From Rhodothermales bacterium (lineage in GTDB: Bacteria; Bacteroidota; Rhodothermia; Rhodothermales; Bin80), in NCBI GenBank assembly GCA_022821385.1, contig JAJEDR010000077.1, positions 1-64,000 on the forward strand: 64,000 bases of DNA, read 5' to 3'. A program made the position numbers and the translations under genes. Position 1 is the first letter of the stretch, and the number at the start of each line of letters is the position of its first letter. The notes below the pieces were generated by a model that saw only the letters and a list, made by a program, of their open reading frames with translations, searched no databases and was not told where the DNA came from. This document shows, one piece after another, positions 37,239 through 46,048 of the stretch.

Positions 37239-38285
37239 GTGATGGTAGCAGAAAAAGGTGCCCCGATCCGAGTAGTTCAGTATGGACTGGGCCCCATTGG
37301 AAAAGGGACAGCTAAGCTGGTGCTTGAAAAAGCAAGGAGCGGGCGGCTAGACTTGGTTGGCGCCGTTGATATTGATCCTGCAAAGGTTAACAAGACAGTC
37401 GGCGAAGTGGTAGGGGCTTCCTCTGATGTAGTGGTCTCCTCGGATGCTGAGAAAGTCCTCGCTGAGGTGCAGCCTGACCTTGTCATTCACACGACAAGCT
37501 CTTTCCTTCCTCAGGTTGAGGAACAATTGACGCAATGTATTCGCGCGGGGGCATCCGTTATTTCCAGTACGGAAGAGCTGCCCTACCCCTTTGACAGGCA
37601 TCCCGGCATTGCAAAAAATCTGGATACTTTGTCCAAGAAGTATGGGGTTGCAATCCTCGGTACGGGAGTTAATCCAGGATATGCTATGGATGTGCTTGCC
37701 CTTGTTGCCACAGGTATCTGTACAGATGTTCGAACCGTCGCTGTTACCCGTCGAGTGGATGCAGGTCTGAGACGTTTGCCGCTTCAGCGCAAAGTAGGCG
37801 CAGGAATAACAGTAGACGAATTTAACGAGCGGCGCGAGCGAGGTGGATTCGGTCACATCGGGTTGGTTGAGTCCCTCAGGTTGGTTATGCACGGTCTTGG
37901 CTGGCCAATCGAAAAGATGTCCGAATCACTTAGACCCGTTGTTGCTGAATCCGAAGTAATAACCCCTTACCTGACCGTTCCACCCGGAAGAGTAGCCGGG
38001 ATCAAGCACACTGCAAAGGCCTACATGGATGGCCGCATTGTTGTATCTCTGGATTTGAGAATGTACGTGGGTGCAAACGACCCCGTGGACCGCGTAATGG
38101 TGGAGGGAGATCCCCCCATTGACCTCGCAGTCCAAGGCGGAATATTTGGGGATACTGCTACTATGGGAGCATTGGTAAATGCAATACCTCAAGTGATTAA
38201 TGCATCACCAGGCCTGCGAACAGTCTCAGATCTTCCCGTTCCTAGATGTTTCTTGCCAGGGCTTCCGTATCACCCTCCCCGGTAA
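37239..38285 (+). CDS. 2,4-diaminopentanoate dehydrogenase-like / DapB-like NAD(P) oxidoreductase
   Basis: An NAD(P)-dependent oxidoreductase. The Rossmann start RVVQYGLGPIGKG is followed by VGAVDIDPAKVNKTVGE, then a DAP_DH-type C-terminal domain (GTGVNPGYAMDVLALVA). Family members act on 2,4-diaminopentanoate in ornithine breakdown. Start is a GTG at 37239 or the ATG at 37242, directly after the pruA stop, so the two are coupled. With pruA this suggests ornithine or related amino acid catabolism; the substrate is inferred. Confidence 0.8.
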   Translation: MMVAEKGAPIRVVQYGLGPIGKGTAKLVLEKARSGRLDLVGAVDIDPAKVNKTVGEVVGASSDVVVSSDAEKVLAEVQPDLVIHTTSSFLPQVEEQLTQCIRAGASVISSTEELPYPFDRHPGIAKNLDTLSKKYGVAILGTGVNPGYAMDVLALVATGICTDVRTVAVTRRVDAGLRRLPLQRKVGAGITVDEFNERRERGGFGHIGLVESLRLVMHGLGWPIEKMSESLRPVVAESEVITPYLTVPPGRVAGIKHTAKAYMDGRIVVSLDLRMYVGANDPVDRVMVEGDPPIDLAVQGGIFGDTATMGALVNAIPQVINASPGLRTVSDLPVPRCFLPGLPYHPPR

Positions 38286-38402
38286 CGGCTTAGATTTACA
38301 CGCACTTGACTTGCCGGTCAAAACAAGTATTTTCGGAGCACCTGGTGCAGTAAATGGACGCTTTACTGGCTGGCAAATATTCTGTAGTGGATTTTCTACA
38401 AC

Positions 38403-38448
38403 GTCACACTTAACTGACACTGACTGTCCTTAGAGTCAGGAGTGTGAC
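38403..38448. repeat. Imperfect inverted repeat between convergent genes
   Basis: GTCACACT...CTGAC pairs with GTCAG...AGTGTGAC (8 + 5 bp). It has no T-run, but its position between convergent stops suggests a 3' mRNA hairpin. Confidence 0.45.
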
Positions 38449-38515
38449 AACGACTATTGTAGATAGAACATCGCCCATTACCGTTCTATTGTAATGAAGT
38501 GAGCGAGTTGTGTAC

Positions 38516-41056
38516 CTACGATTGCTCTTCCGAATTTGACCCCATAATCCTGTGGCGACGAAGAAATCCCAAATAAGGGGCAAATGCCTCGTCAATATCC
38601 TCCGGCGAAAGATTGTAGTCTGCTATGTCGTACCGGTGTTTTTTTCTTGCCCTCAATCTTTCCTTTGTCGCCGCCATATATGTATCCATCCTAGATTTGG
38701 TTTCCTGGGAAAATGAGCAGTCAAGATGATCGTAAATAGCTTCTATAACCGCATATGGATCTTCTATCAGATCAAAAAAGCTAACATCAACCCAGCGATG
38801 CTCCAGCTCTGGGTGGGACTCACGGAATTTGATGGCCTGGTTGGCCATCTTGCTGAGGAACCGAAGTGACTCTGAACCTACCTCCGATTTTGGTTGTTGC
38901 AATTCTGGTGGTTTCCGTAAAGTTTCAATGATGGAGCAGAAAGATCCCACTACCTTATTCAGAGGCCGATGCGGCATAATAAAGGATGCATCAGGATATT
39001 CCTTGATCAAGTCTTCAAGTTGATGCAGGTGGAGGGGATATTTAAGTAACCATCGACCAGAAGACCCCTTTTGACGCCATCGGTACGAAAAGTTCTTTAG
39101 GACTGAGTGATGGAAATCGTAGGCATTGCCGAAGTCAGCGGACTGTAAAAACTGACTGCATTTGCGACCCGGGATTAGAGCTACTAATGCCCAGTCCAGA
39201 TGACATATGTTGAAAAGAGGTCCCTCTTCTTCGGGCATATCCAGGTCGGTCAAGTGTTGGTATTCTTTGATCCTTCCATCATTTTCATCGGTCACGAGAA
39301 AAATGTCTTCAGCCTTGGAAAGTCGGAGTTCTTCGTGGAGTTGATCCTTGTGTCCGAACATTCCATCTGGAAGCGATGGCTCAATCAACTGATACAGTTT
39401 CAAGGTCCAGAATTGGGGGTCTGAGGCCAAAATACGGTGCAGAAATGTGGTTCCCGTCCTGTTCAGCCCAACAATGAATACCGGACGCTCAATCTGCTCA
39501 AGAGCTATCTCGGGATAGTTTTTGCGTTCCAAGTGCAATTCAGCTCTTATCCGGAAACCACGACTGAACCGATGTATCAGTCCTTGTGCAGCCCTCTTCC
39601 CAGTATCTTGCCCCCCATGGTTAGCATTATGTATGCTGACTAATTCGGAAAGCGCATCGATCATCCAAGGTGGATTACTGTCCTCAAATGGAACTGCGAG
39701 TTGATCTGCAATCCATTGCCCGTACGAAATGAGTCCATCGTAATCCAATGGGGCTGTACTCAATGGATAGGGCCATAAATCCCGATTATCTTCCTGCCAT
39801 TTACGACTGCGTGCCAAGAGCACTAAGCCGCCCAACCATTCAATATTGTCTGGGCAATCCTCTATCATTGATCGGTTATCCACTGGAATCCCATTTGCCT
39901 CAGATGTAGCTCCAAACCAATATTTGTAGAACAAATCTAGGATGGGCAGTTGGCCAGACAATGGAGATTCCTCTCCGCGTGACACGCAAGCTGCCCTAAA
40001 ATCTTCGTAAGATACTTCCGCATATCGATGTAACGTTGCGTAGAGAAAATCGGGAATCCGGGGCTCACGATTGCAGCAATTATATATGGTATGACGCCGT
40101 GCAGGATTCAAGGAGATCGCAGCCATGATTTTGGCTATTCTGTCTGCCGGATCCAGACTTAAGGGAGGCGGAAATTTGGATCGCACCCGCATCTGAAGGT
40201 CATTGGATGCTGCTGAAATTCGTACACCAATAAGATGGGGATTAGAGACGCCCATTTCCGTGTAGACCATAACGGGCAATCGAAAAATGCCGATAGGTAC
40301 ACCGTGTGATTTGGCGTGCAATAGGAGCTGCTCCACAACGATCTTACTCCAGGGATAACCAGACAATTCGGGTGGAGCTATGCCCATCAATTCATCTAGA
40401 TTGGGTTGGCCCTCATGTTTGATATAATGGTTACAGAACTCTTCACGGAATAGGCATAGGTATTCTGGAAAAATTCCAAGTGTTGATGCCATAAAGAGGT
40501 GCTTGAGACGCACGCGCATACACAGATCCAGAATCTGTTGGAATGCGAACACGTTCGTTTTCCTGATCCCTTCGTATGAATGACCAAGACTTACCGAGGC
40601 AGCACAGTGATAAACAGCATGAACATTAGTAGACAGTTCTCGAAATTGGATTGAATCAATCCCAAAATTTGGTTTGGTGATGTCGCCTGCGATCGCATTA
40701 ATTCGACCACTGAAAGAATCGTCCCAAAGGTTGTAGGTCTTTAGTTTTTTCTGAATTCTGCTGATGGCATGCGTATCATTGTCCGCACGAACGATACAAT
40801 TTGCCACCAGATTCTGCCTTTTTTGCAATAGTTCTGTGAGCAGAAATGGTGCAAAAAAACCCGTAACGCCGGTAATCAGTATTTCTCCTACAGATTCAAT
40901 TGGCACCGGGGCATCAGCACGTTGATGAGAAGAGAGGTCGATCACACGACGCAGGTATTGCAAATCCCTTCGGATAACCTCGGGAATCCCACCTTTTAGG
41001 GGCTTCGATACAATTGCAGGTTCGGGCATAACATTATCGTCTGCATTCCAGGTCAT
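38516..41056 (-). CDS. Thioester reductase (NAD-binding_4) fused to a sulfotransferase
   Basis: An 846-aa two-domain protein. The N-terminal extended SDR domain resembles thioester reductases and fatty acyl-CoA reductases: ILITGVTGFFAP (nucleotide-binding loop, 63-70), AVYHCAASVSLGH and a YxxxK motif in GYPWSKIVVEQ (about 231). Residues from about 515 form a sulfotransferase: RPVFIVGLNRTGTTFLHRIL is the 5'-phosphosulfate loop, ASFIMPHRPLNKVVGSF the 3' loop. It would reduce an acyl thioester and transfer sulfate in PAPS-dependent fashion, probably on a polyketide or lipid. No carrier domain is present. It diverges from a radical SAM gene and lies near a broken PKS. Confidence 0.82.
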   Translation of the reverse strand: MTWNADDNVMPEPAIVSKPLKGGIPEVIRRDLQYLRRVIDLSSHQRADAPVPIESVGEILITGVTGFFAPFLLTELLQKRQNLVANCIVRADNDTHAISRIQKKLKTYNLWDDSFSGRINAIAGDITKPNFGIDSIQFRELSTNVHAVYHCAASVSLGHSYEGIRKTNVFAFQQILDLCMRVRLKHLFMASTLGIFPEYLCLFREEFCNHYIKHEGQPNLDELMGIAPPELSGYPWSKIVVEQLLLHAKSHGVPIGIFRLPVMVYTEMGVSNPHLIGVRISAASNDLQMRVRSKFPPPLSLDPADRIAKIMAAISLNPARRHTIYNCCNREPRIPDFLYATLHRYAEVSYEDFRAACVSRGEESPLSGQLPILDLFYKYWFGATSEANGIPVDNRSMIEDCPDNIEWLGGLVLLARSRKWQEDNRDLWPYPLSTAPLDYDGLISYGQWIADQLAVPFEDSNPPWMIDALSELVSIHNANHGGQDTGKRAAQGLIHRFSRGFRIRAELHLERKNYPEIALEQIERPVFIVGLNRTGTTFLHRILASDPQFWTLKLYQLIEPSLPDGMFGHKDQLHEELRLSKAEDIFLVTDENDGRIKEYQHLTDLDMPEEEGPLFNICHLDWALVALIPGRKCSQFLQSADFGNAYDFHHSVLKNFSYRWRQKGSSGRWLLKYPLHLHQLEDLIKEYPDASFIMPHRPLNKVVGSFCSIIETLRKPPELQQPKSEVGSESLRFLSKMANQAIKFRESHPELEHRWVDVSFFDLIEDPYAVIEAIYDHLDCSFSQETKSRMDTYMAATKERLRARKKHRYDIADYNLSPEDIDEAFAPYLGFLRRHRIMGSNSEEQS

Positions 41057-41195
41057 TTAAAAAAACAAAAAGAGGTTATATTCAGCAAAATTCAAGGCCT
41101 TGCAGCCCGATCAAAAAGATCCGGCTTGCTAAGGGATCTGAGGATCATTTCCGGCGCGTCGTAGCGGCTTATCGAGAGGCATCTAATGAAAAATC

Positions 41196-41210
41196 CGGGA
41201 GATACTCCCG
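41196..41210. repeat. Short perfect hairpin
   Basis: CGGGAG and CTCCCG form a perfect 6-bp stem with an ATA loop, 5 bases before the stronger hairpin. Confidence 0.6.
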
Positions 41211-41253
41211 CAAAACGGTCTGAATCCATCACACTGGATCCAGACCGCTTTTG
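41211..41253. terminator. Strong bidirectional terminator-like hairpin in a divergent region
   Basis: CGGTCTG-A-ATCCA, loop TCACAC, then TGGAT-C-CAGACCG: a 7-bp plus 5-bp stem with one mismatch, flanked by CAAAA and CTTTTG so that either strand ends in U residues. Its place between two divergent genes is unexpected and suggests termination of a short RNA. Confidence 0.65.
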
Positions 41254-41566
41254 TCAAAGTTACTCACGAATCTAATATCGGTTTCATTATGTTCGCTCAA
41301 GTCCTTGTTGTTCAAACAGGTGTATACTGCAGGACTTACACGCGCTACACTTTGCCAGTTAGCCTGGTGCACGGCAAATTCATCTCAATTCACACTTTTG
41401 CAGAAAACTGGACCTATAAGGGTTTGGTGTAGGTAACAGGTTCCTTGCTCCAGACGTTCAACTCTAGTCTTTTACCAAGGACAAATATGTAACAATTTAT
41501 GATCACTATGTGCATTATATTGCAGGGGATTTTCGCACCGATACCTTTGTAAGAGGTCTCGTAGCT

Positions 41567-43315
41567 ATGCCGAAAACGCTTCTCATCTACCCGAAGCATC
41601 CTCCAACTTACTGGGGACATAATTATGCCTTGGATCTTTTAGGCATCAAAGCTGCCTTCCCCCCACTGGGTCTGCTCACTGTCGCCGCGATGTTTCCACC
41701 CGACTATGATCTCCGTGTGGTGGATTTGAACATCAATCCGCTTGAGGACTCCGATCTCGAATGGGCGGATCTAGCCTTCACATCCAGCATGATCGTGCAA
41801 CGCCCATCACTTGATCAGGTCATCGATCAATGCAACCTCGCGCATGTTCCTGTCATCGCTGGAGGACCACACCCCACTACTTTTTTTGAAGAGATGGAGG
41901 GGGTCTCTCATTTTGTGCTTGATGAGGTCGAGGAGACTTTCCCAACGTTCCTTCAAGAGTTAGAAAGCGGAACAGCAAAGCATATTTATCGGGCACCGAG
42001 GAAGCCAGATATAACCTTGACACCGCTTCCACGCTTTGATTTGATCAACATGAGTGACTACTACTCAATGTGTCTTCAGTTTTCGCGGGGGTGTCCATTT
42101 GATTGCGAGTTCTGTGATATTACGAAGCTGTATGGCCGCGTATCCCGAACCAAATCGCCAGAACAAATGATTGCCGAGTTTGACCATTTGTTTGAACTGG
42201 GATGGCGCGGGCCTCTTTTCTTGGTTGATGACAACTTCATTGGAAATAAGCGTGAAGTTACGAGGCTTCTTCCCGTGGTCGCCGAATGGCAGCAAGAGCG
42301 TGGCCATCCTTTTTCCCTGTATACCGAGGCGAGCGTAAATCTCGTTCGGATGAATGATTTGATGGATACAATGATTTCGGCAGGCTTTGACACCGTCTTC
42401 TTGGGCATTGAAACCCCCAATCCGAAGGCGCTCAAGAAGATGAAAAAGCCCCAAAACATTAACATGCGCGATGACAATTACTTATTCAAGTCCGTTCGAA
42501 AGATTCAACAGAAGGGGATGCAGGTGCAGGGTGGCTTCATCTTAGGTCTCGACGATGATGATGAAGATGCTTTTGATGCTCAGATTGAATTTATTCAGGA
42601 GGCCGGAATTCCAATCGCACTTGTTGGGTTGTTGACCGCCGTCAAGGGAACCAATTTGTGGAACCGCCTAGAGCGCGAGAACCGGCTGATTGATACTCCC
42701 ATTGAAATCAATGCGACTTCTCTCAACTTCAAGCCTCAAATGGACCCCGAAACGGTAGTGGAGGGATATCTTCGTGTAATTGGAACGATTTACGATTCGA
42801 CATTGGAAAACTATTTTGACCGCTGCTTAACCTTGTTGGAAAACCTCAACCCGGTACCACATCTCCACAAGCCTGTGAGCCAATATGCATTGTTTATGGG
42901 CATCATGGGGATCCGGCAGCGCATGACATCCCGCCAGCAACCCGCCTTCTCGCGGTTTATTGCTAAAGTTTCCAAAAATCATCCTCGCCTACTGCCGCTC
43001 GCAGTGAGCCTTGCAGCCACAGGTTACCACTGTGAAAAAATCACTCGCCAACACACTGTGATGCGTGAGTTCAAGCAGTACCTAACTTCGGAATTGGCAA
43101 GGATCGAGCAGGCTGGAATACCACCTATGTCAACATCTGAGGCCGTAGACAAGCTCAGACAGCAAGCGTTGTACCGAATCAATACCCGCGAGAAAACGAT
43201 CCCAGAGGAGTTCCGTTATGCTGGAGACGGCATTACTGAAGCTATTTCAGACTTCCAACTGGCGTTAGACACGATGTTTGATAGGGCGCTTGCAGACGAC
43301 ATGCCACTAGCTTAA
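41567..43315 (+). CDS. B12-binding-like domain radical SAM protein (DUF4070 type)
   Basis: A radical SAM enzyme of about 582 aa. The track starts at 41510; the ATG at 41567 (MPKTLLIYP) matches the usual N-terminus and has AAGAGG upstream. The N-terminal cobalamin-binding-like domain (about 1-150; no DxHxxG seen) precedes the core with the cluster motif GCPFDCEFCDIT (about 175) and LVDDNFIGNK. A helical C-terminal DUF4070-type region follows. The reaction is unknown; relatives include hopanoid-modifying enzymes, so a methylation or C-C bond change on a lipid or polyketide is possible. It lies about 670 bases upstream of the broken PKS. Confidence 0.85.
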   Translation: MPKTLLIYPKHPPTYWGHNYALDLLGIKAAFPPLGLLTVAAMFPPDYDLRVVDLNINPLEDSDLEWADLAFTSSMIVQRPSLDQVIDQCNLAHVPVIAGGPHPTTFFEEMEGVSHFVLDEVEETFPTFLQELESGTAKHIYRAPRKPDITLTPLPRFDLINMSDYYSMCLQFSRGCPFDCEFCDITKLYGRVSRTKSPEQMIAEFDHLFELGWRGPLFLVDDNFIGNKREVTRLLPVVAEWQQERGHPFSLYTEASVNLVRMNDLMDTMISAGFDTVFLGIETPNPKALKKMKKPQNINMRDDNYLFKSVRKIQQKGMQVQGGFILGLDDDDEDAFDAQIEFIQEAGIPIALVGLLTAVKGTNLWNRLERENRLIDTPIEINATSLNFKPQMDPETVVEGYLRVIGTIYDSTLENYFDRCLTLLENLNPVPHLHKPVSQYALFMGIMGIRQRMTSRQQPAFSRFIAKVSKNHPRLLPLAVSLAATGYHCEKITRQHTVMREFKQYLTSELARIEQAGIPPMSTSEAVDKLRQQALYRINTREKTIPEEFRYAGDGITEAISDFQLALDTMFDRALADDMPLA

Positions 43316-43953
43316 CTAGTGCCTGCCTGAAAATGGCAGACGCCTCTAGTTTTCGCCTGAAAAGTAGACCTATTCGCCTATTTTGGGCCGCTTCTCCTAT
43401 CCGTATAATCATTTAACGGCATCTTGGCCAAGAACGTCCTCGAAAGGCTAGCCCAGTGCGCCAGCTGGTGTCCCTTCGAACGGCGCCGCGGCTAAGGAAG
43501 ATGGTACTCGACAAACACCATCGCGAACAACACCAGCAACTTCCTGAACCACTTGGGTACGAACCCGTAGTTCTGCTCCACATGGGGAAACAACTTCTGT
43601 TTGCCGCAGATAAAAAAGCCGCATATCTCTCTGGCAAGCGACATGGGGACCTCCGGTATTTGTTGGAATTCAAGCACTCCAGGATTAAAAAAAGCGCAAC
43701 GAATCTTCGCAGGTGAGATCAACCCGAAATACCTCCGCCGACAGATCCGCCAGTCAGAAACAGTGTCCGAAAATCATCAAAATGTTTCAACAAATCACCC
43801 AATTCAGGAAATTTGAAAGAGGTTCCTATATTCACAATACTAGCGGTAGAACTAAAGTGATATGTTTTGGAATTCAATCACCTCCACTGACCCAGATCCA
43901 GTTATCATGGAGTAGGATTGTCCAGCCTTGCCTTCGAGTGATCGCCCCCAAGG
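43316..43953. other. Intergenic region between the radical SAM gene and the PKS
   Basis: About 640 bases. Overlapping ORFs on both strands (43413-43722) lack recognisable motifs. The region may be decayed coding DNA, but no parent gene could be named. Confidence 0.35.
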
Positions 43954-45762
43954 GTGACTGACCAGAACCAATACGACAATCAAATGCTTAAGAATATGCC
44001 ACTTGCGATCTGTTCATATGCTCATCGTCTGCCAGGTGGTTTGTTGACGGACAATGATTTTTGGGAACTCCTGGAAAACCGAAAACGAGTGCGCGAGGAC
44101 ATCAGGAGTCGGTACGGCCGTGGTCTTTTACCTGTGGGAAAGTACCCCAATACAAATCTCCACCTAGCTTCTGCATACGAAGCATTCATTACCGATAACA
44201 AAGAGAATCAAGTAGATCCAATGCTCTTTGGAATGTCGATGTTGGAAGCAACCAGCATGGAACCTCAGCAGCGGATGATGCTGGGTTGTGCGTGGGAGGC
44301 ATTTGAACTCGCTGGATGGTCCGGCCAATCATTGCGTAACAGCGAAACTGGAGTATTCCTTGGGTGTCAAACTCCAAATTCGGCCACATGGCGCAGTAAG
44401 GACGGGGGGAGTTTTTATGACGTCATGATGACCAGTATGTCAATGGTCGCCAATCGGTTGAGTTTTCATTTCAATCTCAAAGGACCCTCTATAGCGCATG
44501 CAACGGCATGTTCAGCCGGCTTGACGGCCCTGTACGCAGCGGAGCGTGCCATTTTGTTTGGCGACTGCCGTCAAGCCTTAGTCGGCGCAGTCAACTACTT
44601 GGGATCTGGGCGATTATCTGCTGCCTTTACCAGATTGGGAATTATAAGCCCGAATGGCAGGTGTTACACTCTGGATGAACGCGCAAATGGTTACGTGCGT
44701 TCGGAAGGCGCCTTTGCGTATACCGTCAAACCGCTGCACTTAGCTGAAGAGGACGGAGACGAAATTCTTGCGGTGGTCGAAGCGACTGCTGTGAATACTG
44801 CAGGAGCGGCCGACCACGCTCAGGGGCTGGCTCCTGGCCGTTTCATCAGCGCTCCCACACAGCATTCACAAGTGGAAGTGATGCAGAGGGCAATGGCGCT
44901 AGCAAACCGGAGCCCAGAAGAAATTGATTATGTGGAAATGCATGCTACGGGTACGTCCGTGGGAGATGTCATTGAAGGCAATGCAGTGGCCGAAGCCTAT
45001 GGGGATTGCGGTAGAGAGATTCCGCTTCGGGTTTGTTCGGTGAAAAGTAACCTTGGGCATATGGAAGCCGCCGCCTTCTGCGGTAGCCTCTTAAAGGTGC
45101 TCCTCATGATCCAGAGGCGCACCTATGCCCCCATTTCGAAAAGCTTCAGTGTACCAAATCCTGACATTGATTTTGAGAAAGGGCCAATGGTGGTTCAGAG
45201 GATGACCGAGCCTTTTCCAGACAAGCCGGTGGTTTTTGGCATTAGTTCGTTCGGATTCGGCGGAGCAAATGGTCACTGCATTGTGAGCGAATATGCTCCT
45301 GAGTCAAAGCAGATATGGTCAATGCCGGTAGCTCCCCAAATGGGCTACATGATTCCGTTGTCAGCACGCTCGAAGGATGCACTAGTGCAGACCGTCAAGG
45401 ACTTTAATGAGTACCTTCCTAGCTCATCAATCAGTCTCTATACTTTGGCTGGGAATCTCAGCCGCAGGAGAACTCATGATCATGCTCGCATTGCGTTTTC
45501 TGCCCTTACGATAGAGGAGCTTCAAACGAAGTTTGAGACATTCCTAGAGCATGAAACCCCTTCAATGAATCATGCGACTGATGGCCCGAAACGGGTTGCC
45601 TTCGTATTTACCGGCCAGGGTACGCAATGGGCAGGATGCGGGAAAATACTTTATGACACAAACCCCGTGTTCAAACGAGTTATTGATACCATAGAGGAAT
45701 TATGGTGCCAATATTCCAGCACGTCACTTCGTGAAGTATGCTTTGGGAATTATAGTGAATAG
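43954..45762 (+). pseudogene. Truncated type I polyketide synthase: ketosynthase plus the start of an acyltransferase
   Basis: The 602-codon frame holds a complete ketosynthase domain. Its catalytic triad is intact: Cys in ATACSAGL (about 184), His in VEMHATGTSVGD and His in KSNLGHMEAA. After a linker, an acyltransferase begins (RVAFVFTGQGTQWAGCG, about 546) but stops about 57 residues later, before its GHS active site. The remaining domains expected of a type I PKS are missing, and a terminator and a gene on the opposite strand follow within 300 bases. Start is GTG at 43954 or ATG at 43984. It may still make a stand-alone ketosynthase, but deletion of the 3' part is most likely. Confidence 0.8.
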
Positions 45763-45973
45763 TTGGAGGGTCTCCGCTCATTCTCGCTCGATATTTTCAG
45801 ATTCAGAGACAGAATCGTCCATTGGATCATCCTTCCACATACAGAAATCCTTCGCAAACCTTCGCAGAAGGACCGGATGTAGTGTTCACTTTTTTCAAAA
45901 ATCCCGCCCTAAGATATCCGAGCCAGAGGTAACCGCCGAAGTCAAGACAAAACGCTCCCGCCTATTCAATACG
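45763..45973. other. Short region after the PKS truncation
   Basis: About 210 bases before the terminator. No acyltransferase continuation is found in any plus frame, and the ORF 45731-45997 has no recognisable content. Confidence 0.4.
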
Positions 45974-46016
45974 AAAGCGCCCCGATACCACTGGTGAGCA
46001 TCGGGGCGCTTTCTTT
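45974..46016. terminator. Bidirectional rho-independent terminator
   Basis: AAAGCGCCCCGAT and ATCGGGGCGCTTT form a perfect 13-bp inverted repeat, followed by CTTT on the plus side. It separates the truncated PKS from the convergent Cache-T9SS gene. Confidence 0.88.
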
Positions 46017-46048
46017 GGATTCCGGGTAGCTGAACTACTCTGCATACA

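Larger units (their letters stand above)
41057..41566. other. Divergent intergenic region with two hairpins
   Basis: About 510 bases between the reductase-sulfotransferase gene and the radical SAM gene. It contains a small hairpin and a strong terminator-like hairpin described separately. No gene was recognised; a small RNA or leader could lie upstream of the hairpins on either strand. Confidence 0.4.

Noticed and set aside
37347-37892. 181-aa minus-strand ORF
   Set aside because: It is antisense to the well-supported oxidoreductase gene.
43413-43722. Overlapping minus-strand ORFs, one starting MSLAREICGFF, reminiscent of DUF5989
   Set aside because: Only the first dozen residues resemble that family; the rest does not fit and both frames are of similar length, so no gene is supported.
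45731-45997. 88-aa ORF after the broken PKS
   Set aside because: It shows no acyltransferase motif, overlaps the PKS end and runs into the terminator.
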